Notes: generated by a model not told the origin, from the letters alone. A stretch of DNA of 56,569 nt from Myxococcales bacterium (GCA_003142855.1 PLNW01000145.1:1-56569); one strand, 5' to 3'. Positions 46,545-56,568 are shown, counted from the first letter of the stretch. Numbers and translations: made by a program.

Positions 46545-47345
46545 ATGGTCCCTGTCATCGACTCACACTGCCACCTAGATTTCGACGACTTCGCCAAGGA
46601 TCTGCCTGCGGTGCTGGAGCGGGCTCGCCAGGCTGGCCTGGTCGCAATGATCTGCGTCGGTTCAGGTGCAGACCTGGCCACCGCGCAGCGGGCCGCAGAC
46701 TTGGCCGCTCGGGAACCCGATGTGTTCGCGGCGATTGGCGTGCACCCCCACGATGCGGCCAAGATCGAGGACGACTGGTGGCCCGTGCTGAACAAGCTGG
46801 CCCAAAGCCCCCGCGTGGTAGCGGTGGGCGAGACGGGACTCGACTACTTCTACGACCATTCGCCGCGTGACAAGCAGGCCGAGGTCTTCAGGCGATTCCT
46901 GGCGCTCAGCCGGTCGGCGCGGAGGCCTTTTGTCTGCCACGTGCGCGATGCCCACGAGGATGCGCTCACCATTCTGCGCGCGGAGGCGGCTAGCGAGGTG
47001 GGCGGCGTGGTGCATTGCTTTTCGGGCAACCTGGACCATGCGCGCGGCTATCTTGATCTGGGTCTGGACCTTTCTTTCTCGGGAATCCTGACCTTCAAGA
47101 ACGCAGACGAGATTCGCCGCGTGGCTGCCTACACGCCTTTGCGCTCGATCCTAGTGGAAACCGACGCGCCCTATCTGGCGCCGATGCCCTTTCGCGGAAA
47201 GCGCAACGAGCCGTGCTTCGTGGTGAAGACCTTGGAGGCGCTAGCCTCGGTGCGTGGCATCCCCTTGTCCCGCGCGGCTGAGGCCACCACCGAAAACGCG
47301 CAGAAACGGTTCGCGTTGCTCGACATGATGCGGTTGACCCCTTGA
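46545..47345 (+). CDS. tatD: TatD-family metal-dependent hydrolase
   Basis: A 266-residue amidohydrolase-fold protein. HCHLD at the start (His8 and His10), GETGLDYFYD, the His-containing PFVCHVRDAHED, HCFSGN, and ETDAPYLAP with the catalytic Asp near 207. TatD proteins are 3'-5' DNA exonucleases or D-aminoacyl hydrolases in various lineages; the cellular role is not fixed. It starts eight bases after the fusion gene and overlaps the next gene's start by TTGA, so the three genes form an operon. Confidence 0.93.
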   Translation: MVPVIDSHCHLDFDDFAKDLPAVLERARQAGLVAMICVGSGADLATAQRAADLAAREPDVFAAIGVHPHDAAKIEDDWWPVLNKLAQSPRVVAVGETGLDYFYDHSPRDKQAEVFRRFLALSRSARRPFVCHVRDAHEDALTILRAEAASEVGGVVHCFSGNLDHARGYLDLGLDLSFSGILTFKNADEIRRVAAYTPLRSILVETDAPYLAPMPFRGKRNEPCFVVKTLEALASVRGIPLSRAAEATTENAQKRFALLDMMRLTP

Positions 47346-48028
47346 GCCCGGAGACCGATACTCGATTTACCGTGGCAACGAACGCTCCCGCTTTGGTGCG
47401 ACTCAACTTGCGCTACCCCGACTTGGACGCGTTCGTGGCGCGCTTTGCGCCCAACGTGACCCGGGGCGGTGTTTTCTTGGCCAGCCGCAAACCGCGGCCC
47501 GTGGGCGAGGTGATCCGCTTCGAGATCGCCCTGGCGCAGGGATCTCCCGTCTTGTGGGGTTCGGGCCGCGTGACTTGGGTGCGCGAGTTCAACCCAGCCG
47601 AGCCGCACCGAGCCCACGGGATGGGCGTGCAATTCACTTTTCTCGACCCCGAGTGCCGACCGCTGCTGGATCGCCTGCTGGAGAGGAAGAACGCCGTAAG
47701 GCTGACACCCGTCAGCGGCGTGCCCATCGTCCTGCCCCGGCAGCCAAGCGGAGCGTCACTCGCGGCTCGAGGCTCGGCGAAATCACCCAGCCCCGACGGC
47801 CCAGACGAATGGGCAGACGACACATCGGTGCGACGGGCCGCGGATCGCGCCCGCATGCTGTTGGGTGGTACCGACGAGATTGAGTCTCTCCTGCAGCGTA
47901 CCCCCGACGAGCCCGCCACTCTGGAGCAAGCCCTGGCCGATTTGCCCCGTCTGATTTCCAACCGACGCACGACCGCAGCCATGAACGCCGCGGACGACCC
48001 GGGTGCGAACAAAGACGGGACGACGTAG
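47342..48028 (+). CDS. PilZ-like domain protein (TIGR02266-like) with C-terminal extension
   Basis: A 228-residue protein. The N-terminal ~110 residues match the PilZ-like TIGR02266 type known from Myxococcus: RFTVATNAPALVRLNLR, NVTRGGVFLASRKPRPVGEVIRFEIAL, GSGRVTWVRE and HGMGVQFTFLD. The arginine motif of classical PilZ is weak and NVTRGG replaces N-x-S-x-x-G, so c-di-GMP binding is uncertain. The rest is a polar, low-complexity tail with helical ARMLLGGTDEIESLL. It starts at TTG in the tatD stop (TTGA overlap), an uncommon start but well supported by coupling; GTG at 47372 is an alternative. Confidence 0.82.
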   Translation: MSPETDTRFTVATNAPALVRLNLRYPDLDAFVARFAPNVTRGGVFLASRKPRPVGEVIRFEIALAQGSPVLWGSGRVTWVREFNPAEPHRAHGMGVQFTFLDPECRPLLDRLLERKNAVRLTPVSGVPIVLPRQPSGASLAARGSAKSPSPDGPDEWADDTSVRRAADRARMLLGGTDEIESLLQRTPDEPATLEQALADLPRLISNRRTTAAMNAADDPGANKDGTT

Positions 48029-48058
48029 TACCGCCTTGCGAAAATTCGTGGCGGTACT
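48027..48058. terminator. Bidirectional hairpin between PilZ-like and murJ genes
   Basis: A perfect 9-bp stem AGTACCGCC / GGCGGTACT encloses a 14-base loop with an inner CGAA..TTCG pair. It begins in the stop codon of the PilZ-like gene and ends two bases before that of murJ. There is no T-run on either side, so termination would be by the stem alone. Confidence 0.5.
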
Positions 48059-48060
48059 CG

Positions 48061-49674
48061 CTAGCGCGTGCCTCTCACCCGCGCCCAGATCCTTTTGGGC
48101 AAGTCCCAAATCTCCTCGGCGCCAGGTAGACGCAGCAGCTTCAGACCCAGACCGTAGCTGGCAAACCCTGCGCCGATGGTGGCAAACAGCAGGATCGCGT
48201 GGGCTAGCCGGCGCGTGCCCCAGGGCCACGTGATGCCAGCGCGGGTGAGCAGCCAAGCGCTCGCCCACCAAGCCCCTGCCGCCACCGCCGCGAGCACGAG
48301 GTTGCAGATAATCAGCCGGACCACTTCATAGACACGGCCCGGTCGCGAGGCGCGGCCGACCACATGGCCGAACCAAAGCCGCAACACCGCCAGATTGACC
48401 ACCGCCCCGACCGTCGTGCCCAGCGCCAGTCCGGTCGCTCCCAGGCGACGATAGGTCAGTCCGTTGAACAGGAGATTGGCCGCCACTGAAGTCATTGAAG
48501 CCAACATGGGAATGCGCGGCCGGTCCACCGTGAAGAAGGCCGGCGACAAGACCTTGACCAAGCTGTAGGGCAACACCCCCAGCATGTACGCCTGCACGAT
48601 GGGCACTGTGGCCGTAGTGTTGGCCGCCACGAACTTGCCACCCTGGAAGAGCAACTCGACCACCGGCCTAGCCAGAACGATGAGTCCCACCGCACTGGGC
48701 AGGGCTAGCAGCCATACGCCGCGTGCGCCCTCTGCCACGCGCGCCTCCAGGGCTTCGCGATCGCCGCGGGCCGCTTCCTGTGATGCGCGCGCCGTGGTCA
48801 CGGTGGCCAGGGCCACGCCGAAAAGCCCCACGGGCAAGTAGAACAAGCGAAACGCGTTCTGTAGGTAGGTGAGCGGCCCTGAGCCCAGGGCTGCGGCGAA
48901 TTGCGTGTTGACGAAAATGTTGATCTGTACCGCCGCCAGCCCGACCGTGGCTGGCCCCATCAGACGCACGATGCGGATCACGTCGGAATCGCGCCACAGC
49001 CCGGCCAGCGTCGGCCGCACGCGATAGCCCAAGCGCCACAGGCTGGGCAGCTGCACCACCGCCTGCACCAGGCCCGAGGCGGCTGTCCCCGCGCTCCACA
49101 CGACGAGGCCGCTGCGGTCCGACGGGTGCGCAATGAGAAGCGCCACGCCGCACACGATGCTGGTCACATTGAACATGGCCGGCGCATAGGCGGGGGCCAG
49201 GTAGTGGTGCTGGGCGTTCAGCATGCCCATCCACACCGCGCTGACGCTGACCAAGGCCAAGATGGGCATCATGATCTGCGCGAAGAGACCGCCCAGGGCG
49301 ACCTGGGCCGCATTGCCGCCGAAACCGCGCGAGATCAACGAAACCAGTTGGTCAGAGAAGACCATTCCGGCCAGGGTAAGACCGCCGGTGACGGCCAGCA
49401 CGCCTCCCAGAACCAGATTGCCAAGCCTGAAGGCGCGCTCGCGGCCGCCCTTGTTGAGCGCATCGGAGAAGGTCGGGACAAACGCGCTCGACAGCGCGCC
49501 CTCGGCGAACAGATCGCGCAGCAGGTTGGGAATGCGGAAGGCCGCCACATAGGCGTCGGTCAACCCGCTGACCCCGAACGCTCGTGCGAAGATGGAGTCG
49601 CGCACCACGCCCAGCACCCGCGACGCGAGAATGGCGACGCTGACCTTGGCCGAGGAACGAAGTGCGCTGGACAC
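48061..49674 (-). CDS. murJ: Lipid II flippase MurJ
   Basis: Moves lipid II across the inner membrane for peptidoglycan synthesis. The 537-residue protein shows about fourteen helices and MurJ/MVF hallmarks: RVLGVVRDSIFARAFG near the start, DAYVAAFRIPNLLRDLFAEGALSSAFVP, and mid-protein LPYSLVKVLSPAFFTVDRPRIP. The start is GTG at 49674 without a clear Shine-Dalgarno sequence. It is 72 bases downstream of the TPR gene, with a palindromic repeat between. Confidence 0.95.
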   Translation of the reverse strand: MSSALRSSAKVSVAILASRVLGVVRDSIFARAFGVSGLTDAYVAAFRIPNLLRDLFAEGALSSAFVPTFSDALNKGGRERAFRLGNLVLGGVLAVTGGLTLAGMVFSDQLVSLISRGFGGNAAQVALGGLFAQIMMPILALVSVSAVWMGMLNAQHHYLAPAYAPAMFNVTSIVCGVALLIAHPSDRSGLVVWSAGTAASGLVQAVVQLPSLWRLGYRVRPTLAGLWRDSDVIRIVRLMGPATVGLAAVQINIFVNTQFAAALGSGPLTYLQNAFRLFYLPVGLFGVALATVTTARASQEAARGDREALEARVAEGARGVWLLALPSAVGLIVLARPVVELLFQGGKFVAANTTATVPIVQAYMLGVLPYSLVKVLSPAFFTVDRPRIPMLASMTSVAANLLFNGLTYRRLGATGLALGTTVGAVVNLAVLRLWFGHVVGRASRPGRVYEVVRLIICNLVLAAVAAGAWWASAWLLTRAGITWPWGTRRLAHAILLFATIGAGFASYGLGLKLLRLPGAEEIWDLPKRIWARVRGTR

Positions 49675-49727
49675 TGGCCACGACGTTAGCTGTCCCCGCA
49701 GCCAACGTCCATTTAGTTGGGGATGAT

Positions 49728-49746
49728 GGGCGACCGCAGGTCGCCC
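49728..49746. repeat. GGGCGACC-GCA-GGTCGCCC palindromic repeat
   Basis: A perfect 8-bp stem with a GCA loop, followed by CTAC; the CTA is the complement of the TAG stop of the TPR gene. The other copy is at 13535-13551. Confidence 0.78.
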
Positions 49747-52722
49747 CTACGTCCGCCGGCCCGTGCGCAAAGAAATCGAGGCCGTTTCCGCAGCGCGCGC
49801 ATCCACGACCAAGGCCAGGCCGAGTTGCTCGCGCAATTCGAGGTGCTGGGTCGTCACGCTCCAGCGCGCAAGACCCAGAATGGCCTCCTCAGGGCGTCCC
49901 CGACGCGCGCGCGCCTCTTTCACCAGCTCACGCGCCACCGCCACCACGTCACCGCACGCGAGCAGACCAGCCCGGTTTGCGTTCTCCTCGGCGGCAGCGG
50001 CCCATGCGCCCAGATCGATGGAAGCGGGATCGGCCACCAACTGTTCCACCGCCGCGTTCATTGATATCAACTGCGCTTGCGGCAACACCTTGTGCAGGAA
50101 CGAAACGTACTTGCGTACGGCAACCGGATCCGTGTCGGGCAAGTCGAACTCGGGCCGCAGCAACTTGATCGCCGCAGCCAGAATGACCCGCAGCTCGATT
50201 TGCGTCGGTACCACCTGCGGCCACAACAGAAAATGATCGGCGCGCAGTCCGACCAGTTTCTTGGCCAGCCGGAAGGCCAACTCACGATCGGTCCGGCCGG
50301 TTACCAGTCCTCCGCCAAGCACAAAGGCCGGAAGCACCTGCTTACCCTCCAGTAGGATCACCAGGTCGATCTCGTCCGGCGCGGTCGGTGGAACGTAGAC
50401 GGCGGGAAGGGACACGCCGATGAGTCGGCTGACGTAGGCCAAAATCTGCGACACCGACGAGCTGTCCCTGGTCAGATCGACCCGATGGCTGATGTCGAGC
50501 CCCCAGGCTTGCGCATCCTTGGCCCGCGAAATCGTCACGCCCCCGCTCACCGCCGCCAGCACCTGGGAGATGCGTCGGTCCTGGCGCGGAGTGCACACCC
50601 AGCCCTGCCACAAACCCTCGCTCACCTGGGCTTTGGCCAGGGGCACACCCGGCAAGGCGTGTTGCGCGTAGAATGCCTTCTCCTGGGCATTGGCCTTCAT
50701 CAGTGCGCAAAGCGCGGCACAGGCACAGAAAGCTCCGTCGTAGCGCTGGTGCTCGCCGTACAGTCCGGCCAAGGCCCGGATCTGCTGGGCGGCTCCCTCC
50801 GCGTCGCTGGCTGCGGCCAACAGCTGTTCCCGCAGCTTGACTGCTCCGGCAAACCCTCCAGCTCCCTGCGCTTCGTACACCTCGACCAGCGCCTCGCGCT
50901 GTTTGTTGTCCTCCGGAGCCAGCGACACACACACCTCGAGAGCTGCCGCCGCCGCCGCCAAGTCCGCCTGGCGAACCCGGGAGATCTCGGCCAAACCGCG
51001 CCACAGGGCAAGCAGGTACGCTCGCTTGTCGGCAGGCGGAGAAGCGCCCAGCCGCTTGATCATGTGCCGGTAGGCACGCGCCAGCTCGCGCCAGTCTTGC
51101 CGGCTGCTGAGGATGCGCTCGATGCGCTCGAAGCTGCGGCGGTCGTCCGGGTCCTCGTCGAGCGCTTGGTCATAGAGCTCGACGGCCTCGACCGGGGATT
51201 GCAGCTCGTAGTTCAAGATATTGGCGATGGCAACCAGGTAGCGAGCCTTGTCCTTGCCCGACTCGGTCTCCACGAGCTGCTCCAGCACATTCACCGCGCG
51301 CCGCCACTGCTCCAGCAGCGTGTAGATCTCCATCAGTTCGTGCAGGGTCTCGGGATCGTGGGGACGCAGCGCAAGCGCTTGCTCAAAGGTCACCTGGGCA
51401 GCCCGCTGGTCGTTCAGTTCCTCTCGTTGCAAGCGGCCGATGCGGCCCAGAATCTCGAAGCGTTCATCGGCTGACGCAGCCCCTGCCAGCAGCGCGCGAT
51501 TCTGCTCCATGAGGGCGGACGCATCGGAAGGTCCCCGCCCTTCTGTCATGGCGCTGGCCTCGGCCAGCGCCTCGCGCAGGTCGGGCAAGTCGGGCGCCAG
51601 CTCGAGTGCCTTCATGAACGCCCCTGCGGCTGCACTCGCGTCTCCCAGCTCCATGTGGGCTTGGCCCAGGGCCATCAGGTGCTCGGCGCGATCGACCGCC
51701 GTCAGCTTGGCCTCAGCCTGGGCGAGCACCAGGGGCACGGTCGTGCGCACGTCCTGCCACCATCCCTGGGCCTCGGCGAGCTGCGACCAACAGAGCAGCG
51801 TGGGCAGATACTCTGGCTCGGCCGCGTGCGCGCGCCGGTAGTTGACCCGCGCCCGCTCCACGTCGCCGGTCATCTGCGCTGACCAACCAGCCCGTTGCCA
51901 AAGCCGTGCCCTGGGTTCAAGGGCCTGTTCCGCCGCCTCGGCCAATGCCTCGAGCAGCGGCAAAGCGACCGTCCAGTCCTTGCGGCCCCACGCGATCTCA
52001 GCCAGCGCGGCAGTGGCTTGAGGATGGCCGGGGGAAAGTTCGAGCACCCGGCTGTACTGTTCGGCGGCCGCGTCCATGTCACCGAGATAGCTGCGACAGA
52101 TCTCCGCGGCGTCAAACGCAAACTGTACCCGTGCCAAGGGATCGGATGTGCTGGCGGATGCCGTGGTCAGATAGGTCGCCACGCGTGACCAGTCGCCCCG
52201 CTGGCTGTACAGCGTGACCAGCGAATTCAGCGCCGTGAGGTTGGCGGGATTGGCCGCCATGGCTGCTTCCAGCGACTGCTCCGCCGCAGCCGCATCGTTG
52301 AGATCGCGCTGGTACCAACCTGCCATGGCCACCAGCATGTCGGCACGCTTGGACTCCGGCGCCATCTCGGCGGCCACCAGGCTGTTGCATTCAGCCAGCA
52401 GATCCTGCCAGCGGTTGTGCGCAGTGGCCACGCGCGCAAGGTCGGTGGCCAGTTCGTCGTTCGCAGGGTCTTCTTGGAACGCGGCCAGCAACGTGATGAA
52501 CGCGCGATCCGGGTCGGCCAGGTTGGTTTCGAAGATCTGCGCGGCGCGCATCAGATAGTGGGATCGCCCGGCGGCGTCCGCGACACTCTCGATGCGCTCG
52601 ATAAGCAGGCCGGCCAGGTCCTCCCAGCGCTCTTCACGCACATAGCTCTGCTCGAGCCGATGAAATTCATCGGCCCGGCCTGCATCCTCTGGCATTTCAT
52701 CATCGTGCGCGTCGCTGCGCAT
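49747..52722 (-). CDS. Large tetratricopeptide-repeat protein
   Basis: A 991-residue soluble protein starting with ATG at 52722 behind GGGAGG five bases upstream, the strongest ribosome binding site in the window. It is composed of TPR-like hairpins for about the first 700 residues (ARVNYRRAHAAEPEYLPTLLCW, AEQYSRVLELSPGHPQATAALAEIAW and others). A more globular C-terminal ~250 residues follows (DEIDLVILLEGKQVLPAFVLGGGL, LPQAQLISMNAAVEQLV). No signal peptide or membrane helix. Such long TPR proteins are common in Myxococcota, with unknown partners. Upstream of murJ, possibly co-transcribed. Confidence 0.85.
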   Translation of the reverse strand: MRSDAHDDEMPEDAGRADEFHRLEQSYVREERWEDLAGLLIERIESVADAAGRSHYLMRAAQIFETNLADPDRAFITLLAAFQEDPANDELATDLARVATAHNRWQDLLAECNSLVAAEMAPESKRADMLVAMAGWYQRDLNDAAAAEQSLEAAMAANPANLTALNSLVTLYSQRGDWSRVATYLTTASASTSDPLARVQFAFDAAEICRSYLGDMDAAAEQYSRVLELSPGHPQATAALAEIAWGRKDWTVALPLLEALAEAAEQALEPRARLWQRAGWSAQMTGDVERARVNYRRAHAAEPEYLPTLLCWSQLAEAQGWWQDVRTTVPLVLAQAEAKLTAVDRAEHLMALGQAHMELGDASAAAGAFMKALELAPDLPDLREALAEASAMTEGRGPSDASALMEQNRALLAGAASADERFEILGRIGRLQREELNDQRAAQVTFEQALALRPHDPETLHELMEIYTLLEQWRRAVNVLEQLVETESGKDKARYLVAIANILNYELQSPVEAVELYDQALDEDPDDRRSFERIERILSSRQDWRELARAYRHMIKRLGASPPADKRAYLLALWRGLAEISRVRQADLAAAAAALEVCVSLAPEDNKQREALVEVYEAQGAGGFAGAVKLREQLLAAASDAEGAAQQIRALAGLYGEHQRYDGAFCACAALCALMKANAQEKAFYAQHALPGVPLAKAQVSEGLWQGWVCTPRQDRRISQVLAAVSGGVTISRAKDAQAWGLDISHRVDLTRDSSSVSQILAYVSRLIGVSLPAVYVPPTAPDEIDLVILLEGKQVLPAFVLGGGLVTGRTDRELAFRLAKKLVGLRADHFLLWPQVVPTQIELRVILAAAIKLLRPEFDLPDTDPVAVRKYVSFLHKVLPQAQLISMNAAVEQLVADPASIDLGAWAAAAEENANRAGLLACGDVVAVARELVKEARARRGRPEEAILGLARWSVTTQHLELREQLGLALVVDARAAETASISLRTGRRT

Positions 52723-52774
52723 GTCGCCTCCCTGCGAAACGCGGCTAAGCCAGACCCGGGGAAATAGGGGCGAG

Positions 52775-52803
52775 AGACTAATCTCGACGGTCAGCAAGGT
52801 CAA
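52775..52803 (-). promoter_or_regulatory. Candidate promoter for the TPR gene
   Basis: On the minus strand TTGACC, 17 bases, then TAGTCT. The implied leader is about 45 bases and includes the GGGAGG site. Pattern only. Confidence 0.28.
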
Positions 52804-52889
52804 ACACAGAAGACCGAGTTCTTCTGATCGGGGACCTGCCCCACGGCCCGCCCAACTGTGTCACAATTATCCTTGAGAAGGAGTGCAGC

Positions 52890-53738
52890 ATGGAAGCTTT
52901 GCTCGTGGGAGTTCTTGTTCTGACTGGCATTTCTCTGCTCACCGGCGTGCGCGTGCTGCGCGAGTACGAGCGGGGCGTGGTGTTTCGCCTGGGACGCGCC
53001 CGCAAGAGCCTGGCCGGGCCGGGCCTGGTCATGCTGCTGCCGTTCGGCATCGATCGCGCACGCATCGTGGACACCCGCATTCAGGCTATCCAGATCCCGC
53101 CCCAGGAAGTCATTACCCGAGACAACATTTCTATCGTCGTGAGCGCCGTGGTCTACGCCAATGTGGCGTCACCCCGCCACGCCATCCTCGAAGTAGAGGA
53201 GTTTCTGCCCGCCACTCTGCAGCTCGCGGCCACCACCTTGCGCGCCGTGGTTGGCAAGCTGGAGCTGGACGACATTCTCTCCAACCGGGAAGGCATCAAT
53301 TCCGAGGTGCGAAATATCCTGGACACCCGCACCGAGCAGTGGGGAGTGGAGATCACCGCGGTGGAATTGAAAGACATCGAGCTGCCCCAGGAGATGAAGC
53401 GGGCCATGGCCCGCCAGGCCGAGGCTGAGCGTGAACGCCGTGCCAAGGTCATTGCAGCCGGCGGCGAAGTGCAGGCCGCCGCGCAACTCGCCGAAGCCGC
53501 GCGCATGATCGCGTCCACGCCAGGCGCGCTGCAACTCCGGCTCTACCAGACGTTGGTGGAAGTTTCCGCCGAGGCGCGTTCGACCATCGTATTCCCCGTG
53601 CCCATCGACTTAGGGGGAACGGGCGGCGCTGCCGGGCTGACCCAGGCCCAGATTCAAACCATGATGCAAAGTGCGGTCGCGCTGGCCTCGTCGCAGGAAA
53701 ACCGGCGTCTCGCCGACGCCGAAAAGACCGACAAATAG
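52890..53738 (+). CDS. Slipin / SPFH-domain membrane protein
   Basis: A 282-residue stomatin-like protein. One N-terminal membrane segment (about 3-22) is followed by the SPFH domain: RVLREYERGVVFRLGR, GLVMLLPFGIDR, PPQEVITRDNISIVVSAVVY, and EQWGVEITAVELKDIELP. A coiled-coil tail follows with QAEAERERRAKVIAAGGE. This family often pairs with a NfeD-type protease, but no nfeD gene is next to it here. It probably organises membrane microdomains. AAGGAG lies seven bases before the ATG. Confidence 0.93.
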   Translation: MEALLVGVLVLTGISLLTGVRVLREYERGVVFRLGRARKSLAGPGLVMLLPFGIDRARIVDTRIQAIQIPPQEVITRDNISIVVSAVVYANVASPRHAILEVEEFLPATLQLAATTLRAVVGKLELDDILSNREGINSEVRNILDTRTEQWGVEITAVELKDIELPQEMKRAMARQAEAERERRAKVIAAGGEVQAAAQLAEAARMIASTPGALQLRLYQTLVEVSAEARSTIVFPVPIDLGGTGGAAGLTQAQIQTMMQSAVALASSQENRRLADAEKTDK

Positions 53739-53774
53739 CCCTTTTTCTGATATTGGCGAATACGATTCCAAGCT

Positions 53775-53820
53775 GACGTTGGCTGAGAACACGGAGGGGA
53801 GAGGAGAGTTCGCAGAGCCC
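53775..53820 (-). repeat. Pyrimidine-rich dispersed repeat, copy 5 (inverted)
   Basis: On the minus strand GGGCTCTGCGAACTC, TCCTCTCCCC and TCCGTGTTCTCAGCC. With copy 6 at 53922 it makes an inverted pair, and GGCTGAGAAC / GTTCTCAGCC are exact complements, so the 284-base spacer between slipin and purC could form a large stem. No gene is seen in this spacer. Confidence 0.72.
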
Positions 53821-53921
53821 GAAAGGCGCGCACCCTGGGTTCCCGAGCATCTGCATCTCCGCGCCCCAGATCTTCCGTCCACGCCCATGAGGGGCGAGAA
53901 TCCTGTCGGCAGCTGCCTCTC

Positions 53922-53970
53922 GCTTCCCTCTGTGCCCTCCCTTCTCACCTCTGCGTTCTCAGCCGAATTC
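53922..53970 (+). repeat. Pyrimidine-rich dispersed repeat, copy 6
   Basis: CTTCCCTCTGTGCCCTCCC, TTCTCACCTCTGCGTTCTC and AGCCGAATTCC. It is the direct-orientation member of the inverted pair with 53775-53820. Confidence 0.73.
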
Positions 53971-54022
53971 CACCTACCTACTTGCTCCCGGAGCTTCTCC
54001 GAATACCGCCCGCGTGTGCCCC

Positions 54023-54985
54023 CTACTTGATACCGAGATTCCTCCGAATCCTGCCAGCTGGCTCTTCGAAGTCCGGCACGAAGCCCCGCCCGGTGACGAG
54101 TTCGTAGAGCGCGATGTAGCGGCGGGCCGCCTCGCAACGGACTTCGTCCGAGAGCGGAGGCGGCGGACCGTCACCGCGGTAACCCTGATCGGCCAGCACG
54201 CGGCGAAGATATTCCTTGTCCAGTCCGCGCGGTTCATCGCCGCGGTCGAAACGGGCCTGGTAGTCGTCCGCGTACCAATAGCGCGAACTATCTGGGGTGT
54301 GGACCTCGTCGATGAAGCACAGGCTTCCGTCACGCCGCCGGCCGATCTCGTATTTGGTGTCGACCAAGATGAGACCGCGCTGGGCCGCGAGGCTCTGGCC
54401 AAAGGCAAAAATGCGCGCGCACATCTCGCCCGAGCGGTCGAAGTCGTCGGCCGACAGCGCGCCGGACGCCAGAATCTCCTCGCGCGACACCGACTGGTCG
54501 TGGCCGCCCTTGGCCGCCTTGGTGGATGGCGTGAGGATGGGCTTGTCCAGCTTCTGATTCTTGCGCATGCCATCGGGCAGCTTGTGGCCGCAGAAGAGGC
54601 GGCCGCCCTTCTCGTAGTGGTACCAGATGGACGTGGTGGTCACGCCCGTCAGATAGGCGCGCATGACGAACTCCACGGGCAGAAGCTCGCACTCGGCGGC
54701 GACCATGACTGTCGGATCAGGCACCGAAATCACGTGATTGGACGCGATCTGCTTGGTCGACTCGAACCAATAGGCCGCGATCTGATTGAGCACCTGTCCC
54801 TTGAACGGGATGGTGCCCAGCACGACGTCGAAGGCGCTAATTCGGTCGGTCACCACGATGGTGCGCCGGCCGTCCTTGCTGTAGCAGTCGCGTACCTTGC
54901 CGACGTACTTGTCGCCCAACTCAGGAAAGTCGGTCTTCTCCAGTGTCTTGACAAGCTGGGCTCGAATAAGTTCATTGGAAACCAT
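54023..54985 (-). CDS. purC: Phosphoribosylaminoimidazole-succinocarboxamide (SAICAR) synthase
   Basis: The ATP-dependent step of purine synthesis joining CAIR and aspartate. The 320-residue protein (long-type, like the yeast Ade1 group) shows GKVRDCYS near the start, [36 protein letters not shown] and [17 protein letters not shown] at 54985. It is 19 bases downstream of purB in the same direction, so the two form an operon catalysing consecutive steps: PurB cleaves the product of PurC. Confidence 0.96.
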   Translation of the reverse strand: MVSNELIRAQLVKTLEKTDFPELGDKYVGKVRDCYSKDGRRTIVVTDRISAFDVVLGTIPFKGQVLNQIAAYWFESTKQIASNHVISVPDPTVMVAAECELLPVEFVMRAYLTGVTTTSIWYHYEKGGRLFCGHKLPDGMRKNQKLDKPILTPSTKAAKGGHDQSVSREEILASGALSADDFDRSGEMCARIFAFGQSLAAQRGLILVDTKYEIGRRRDGSLCFIDEVHTPDSSRYWYADDYQARFDRGDEPRGLDKEYLRRVLADQGYRGDGPPPPLSDEVRCEAARRYIALYELVTGRGFVPDFEEPAGRIRRNLGIK

Positions 54986-55004
54986 GGCGTGCCTCCCTCG
55001 GCTG

Positions 55005-56336
55005 CTAGGCGTCTAGGTCTCTCAGCGCGCGATCGATGATGACACCGCCCCAGCGCAGGTGGTGCTCGATATCGAACGCCTCATCCAGATCAGCGACGGT
55101 CAACTTGGCAACGATCTCCGGATCAGCGCCCACGCGCTCGCGGAAACTGGGCGCGGATCCAGGCGGCTGGCCCAACGTAGCCGATGCTGCCAGGGCGTGC
55201 TTCTGCACCAACTCATAGGCTTTCTGGCGTGCCAAACCCTTGCGCACGAGAGCCAACATCACGCCCTCGCTGAAGTAGAGCCCGCCGGTCATCTCCAAGT
55301 TGTGGCGCATGCGCTCTGCCTTGACCACCAGGCCGTCGATCAAGGTGGCGGCCCGTCGCACCATAAAGTCAGCGATCCCCGTGGCATCCGGGCCGATCAC
55401 CCGCTCTACCGACGAGTGCGAGATGTCACGCTCGTGCCACAGCGCCACGTCCTCGAGAGCCGCGCCGGCATAGGCACGCAGCAGGCGCGCCAGCCCGCAC
55501 AGGTTCTCGGAAAGGATCGGGTTCTTCTTGTGGGGCATGGCGGACGAGCCCTTCTGTCCCTGACCGAAGGCTTCCATGGCCTCGCCGACCTCGGTCCGCT
55601 GCCAATGCCGAACCGTAAGCGCCATGCGCTCGACCGCCGTGCCCAGCCGGGCCAGGGCCATGAAGTAGCCGGCGTGGCGATCGCGCGCCACGATCTGGGT
55701 GGGCACCACTTCCGGATGCAGGCCCAGGGCGCTCAGCGCGCGAATTTCAATCTCCGGGTCCAGGCTGGCGTAGGTTCCCACCGCGCCGGCCAGCTTGCCC
55801 ACCGAGATCTCCTCCCGCGCCAGCACAAGGGCGCGTCGCGCGCGGCTGACCTCGCTGAAAAAACCGGCAAACACCAGACCCGCGGTGATGGGCTCGGCGT
55901 GGATGCCATGCGAACGACCGATCATCAGAGTCGCGCGATGCTCTTCGGCCTTGCGCGCGAGCGCTTGCATGAGCTGGTCGACGCCGACCACGATCTCATC
56001 GGCTGCCTGGCGCAGCAGGATGGCTAGGGACGCGTCCAACACGTCGGAGGACGTCATTCCAAGGTGAAGCCAGCGCGCCGGCTCACCCGCGAGTTCCTCA
56101 ACATGGGTGAGAAACGCGATGACGTCGTGCTTGGTCCGCTCCTCGATTTCCAGAATCTGCTTGGCCTGCAGCTTGCCAGCGGCCCGCCGACGCACATTTT
56201 CGGCTGTTCCCGCGGGAACACGGCCCGCGGCTTCCATGGCCTCACAGGCGGCCAATTCGACGCGCAGCCAGGTCTCGTAGCGATGGGCATCGGACCACAG
56301 TTCGGCCAGCGCAGGTCGCGTGTAGCGTTCAATCAT
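55005..56336 (-). CDS. purB: Adenylosuccinate lyase
   Basis: Removes fumarate from SAICAR and from adenylosuccinate. The 443-residue protein of the fumarase/aspartase superfamily has [16 protein letters not shown] at the start, the lyase signature [15 protein letters not shown] (catalytic Ser loop), the histidine in [11 protein letters not shown], and [14 protein letters not shown] at 56336. The first gene of the purB-purC operon; upstream is a repeat-filled spacer. Confidence 0.97.
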   Translation of the reverse strand: MIERYTRPALAELWSDAHRYETWLRVELAACEAMEAAGRVPAGTAENVRRRAAGKLQAKQILEIEERTKHDVIAFLTHVEELAGEPARWLHLGMTSSDVLDASLAILLRQAADEIVVGVDQLMQALARKAEEHRATLMIGRSHGIHAEPITAGLVFAGFFSEVSRARRALVLAREEISVGKLAGAVGTYASLDPEIEIRALSALGLHPEVVPTQIVARDRHAGYFMALARLGTAVERMALTVRHWQRTEVGEAMEAFGQGQKGSSAMPHKKNPILSENLCGLARLLRAYAGAALEDVALWHERDISHSSVERVIGPDATGIADFMVRRAATLIDGLVVKAERMRHNLEMTGGLYFSEGVMLALVRKGLARQKAYELVQKHALAASATLGQPPGSAPSFRERVGADPEIVAKLTVADLDEAFDIEHHLRWGGVIIDRALRDLDA

Positions 56337-56444
56337 GGTGCAGTGCCGTGCAGAGCGAGTCCTTTTAGCGGATCACGGCGAGCGATTCAATGGAGTCCAA
56401 CGCCGCTGCTGTCCGGCGTGGCGGGGTGCGGTGTGGGTGCAGGG

Positions 56445-56500
56445 GCCGGTAGCCGGTTCCGAATCCGGATCCGGTCGCCGGCTCCGGCCACCGGCTCCGC
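56445..56500. repeat. CCGGNN hexamer array 3
   Basis: GCCGGTAGCCGGTTCC, GAATCCGGATCCGGTCGCC and GGCTCCGGCCACCGG: again CCGG at about six-base spacing. It lies upstream of purB (a divergent or edge spacer), unlike arrays 1 and 2, which follow genes. Confidence 0.68.
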
Positions 56501-56550
56501 CGCCGTCGACGCGGCCGCTCAACCGGAAAAGCACTCACGGGAGGCGGTCT

Positions 56551-56568
56551 AGAGCACCGAACGGTTTG
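56551..56568 (+). repeat. Terminal arm of the palindromic element, cut by the window edge
   Basis: AGAGCACCGAACGGTTTG is identical to the left arm of the 159-bp element at 36301. Only the first 18 matching bases are visible before the sequence diverges (the last base is A, not C) and ends. It suggests a second copy. Confidence 0.6.
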
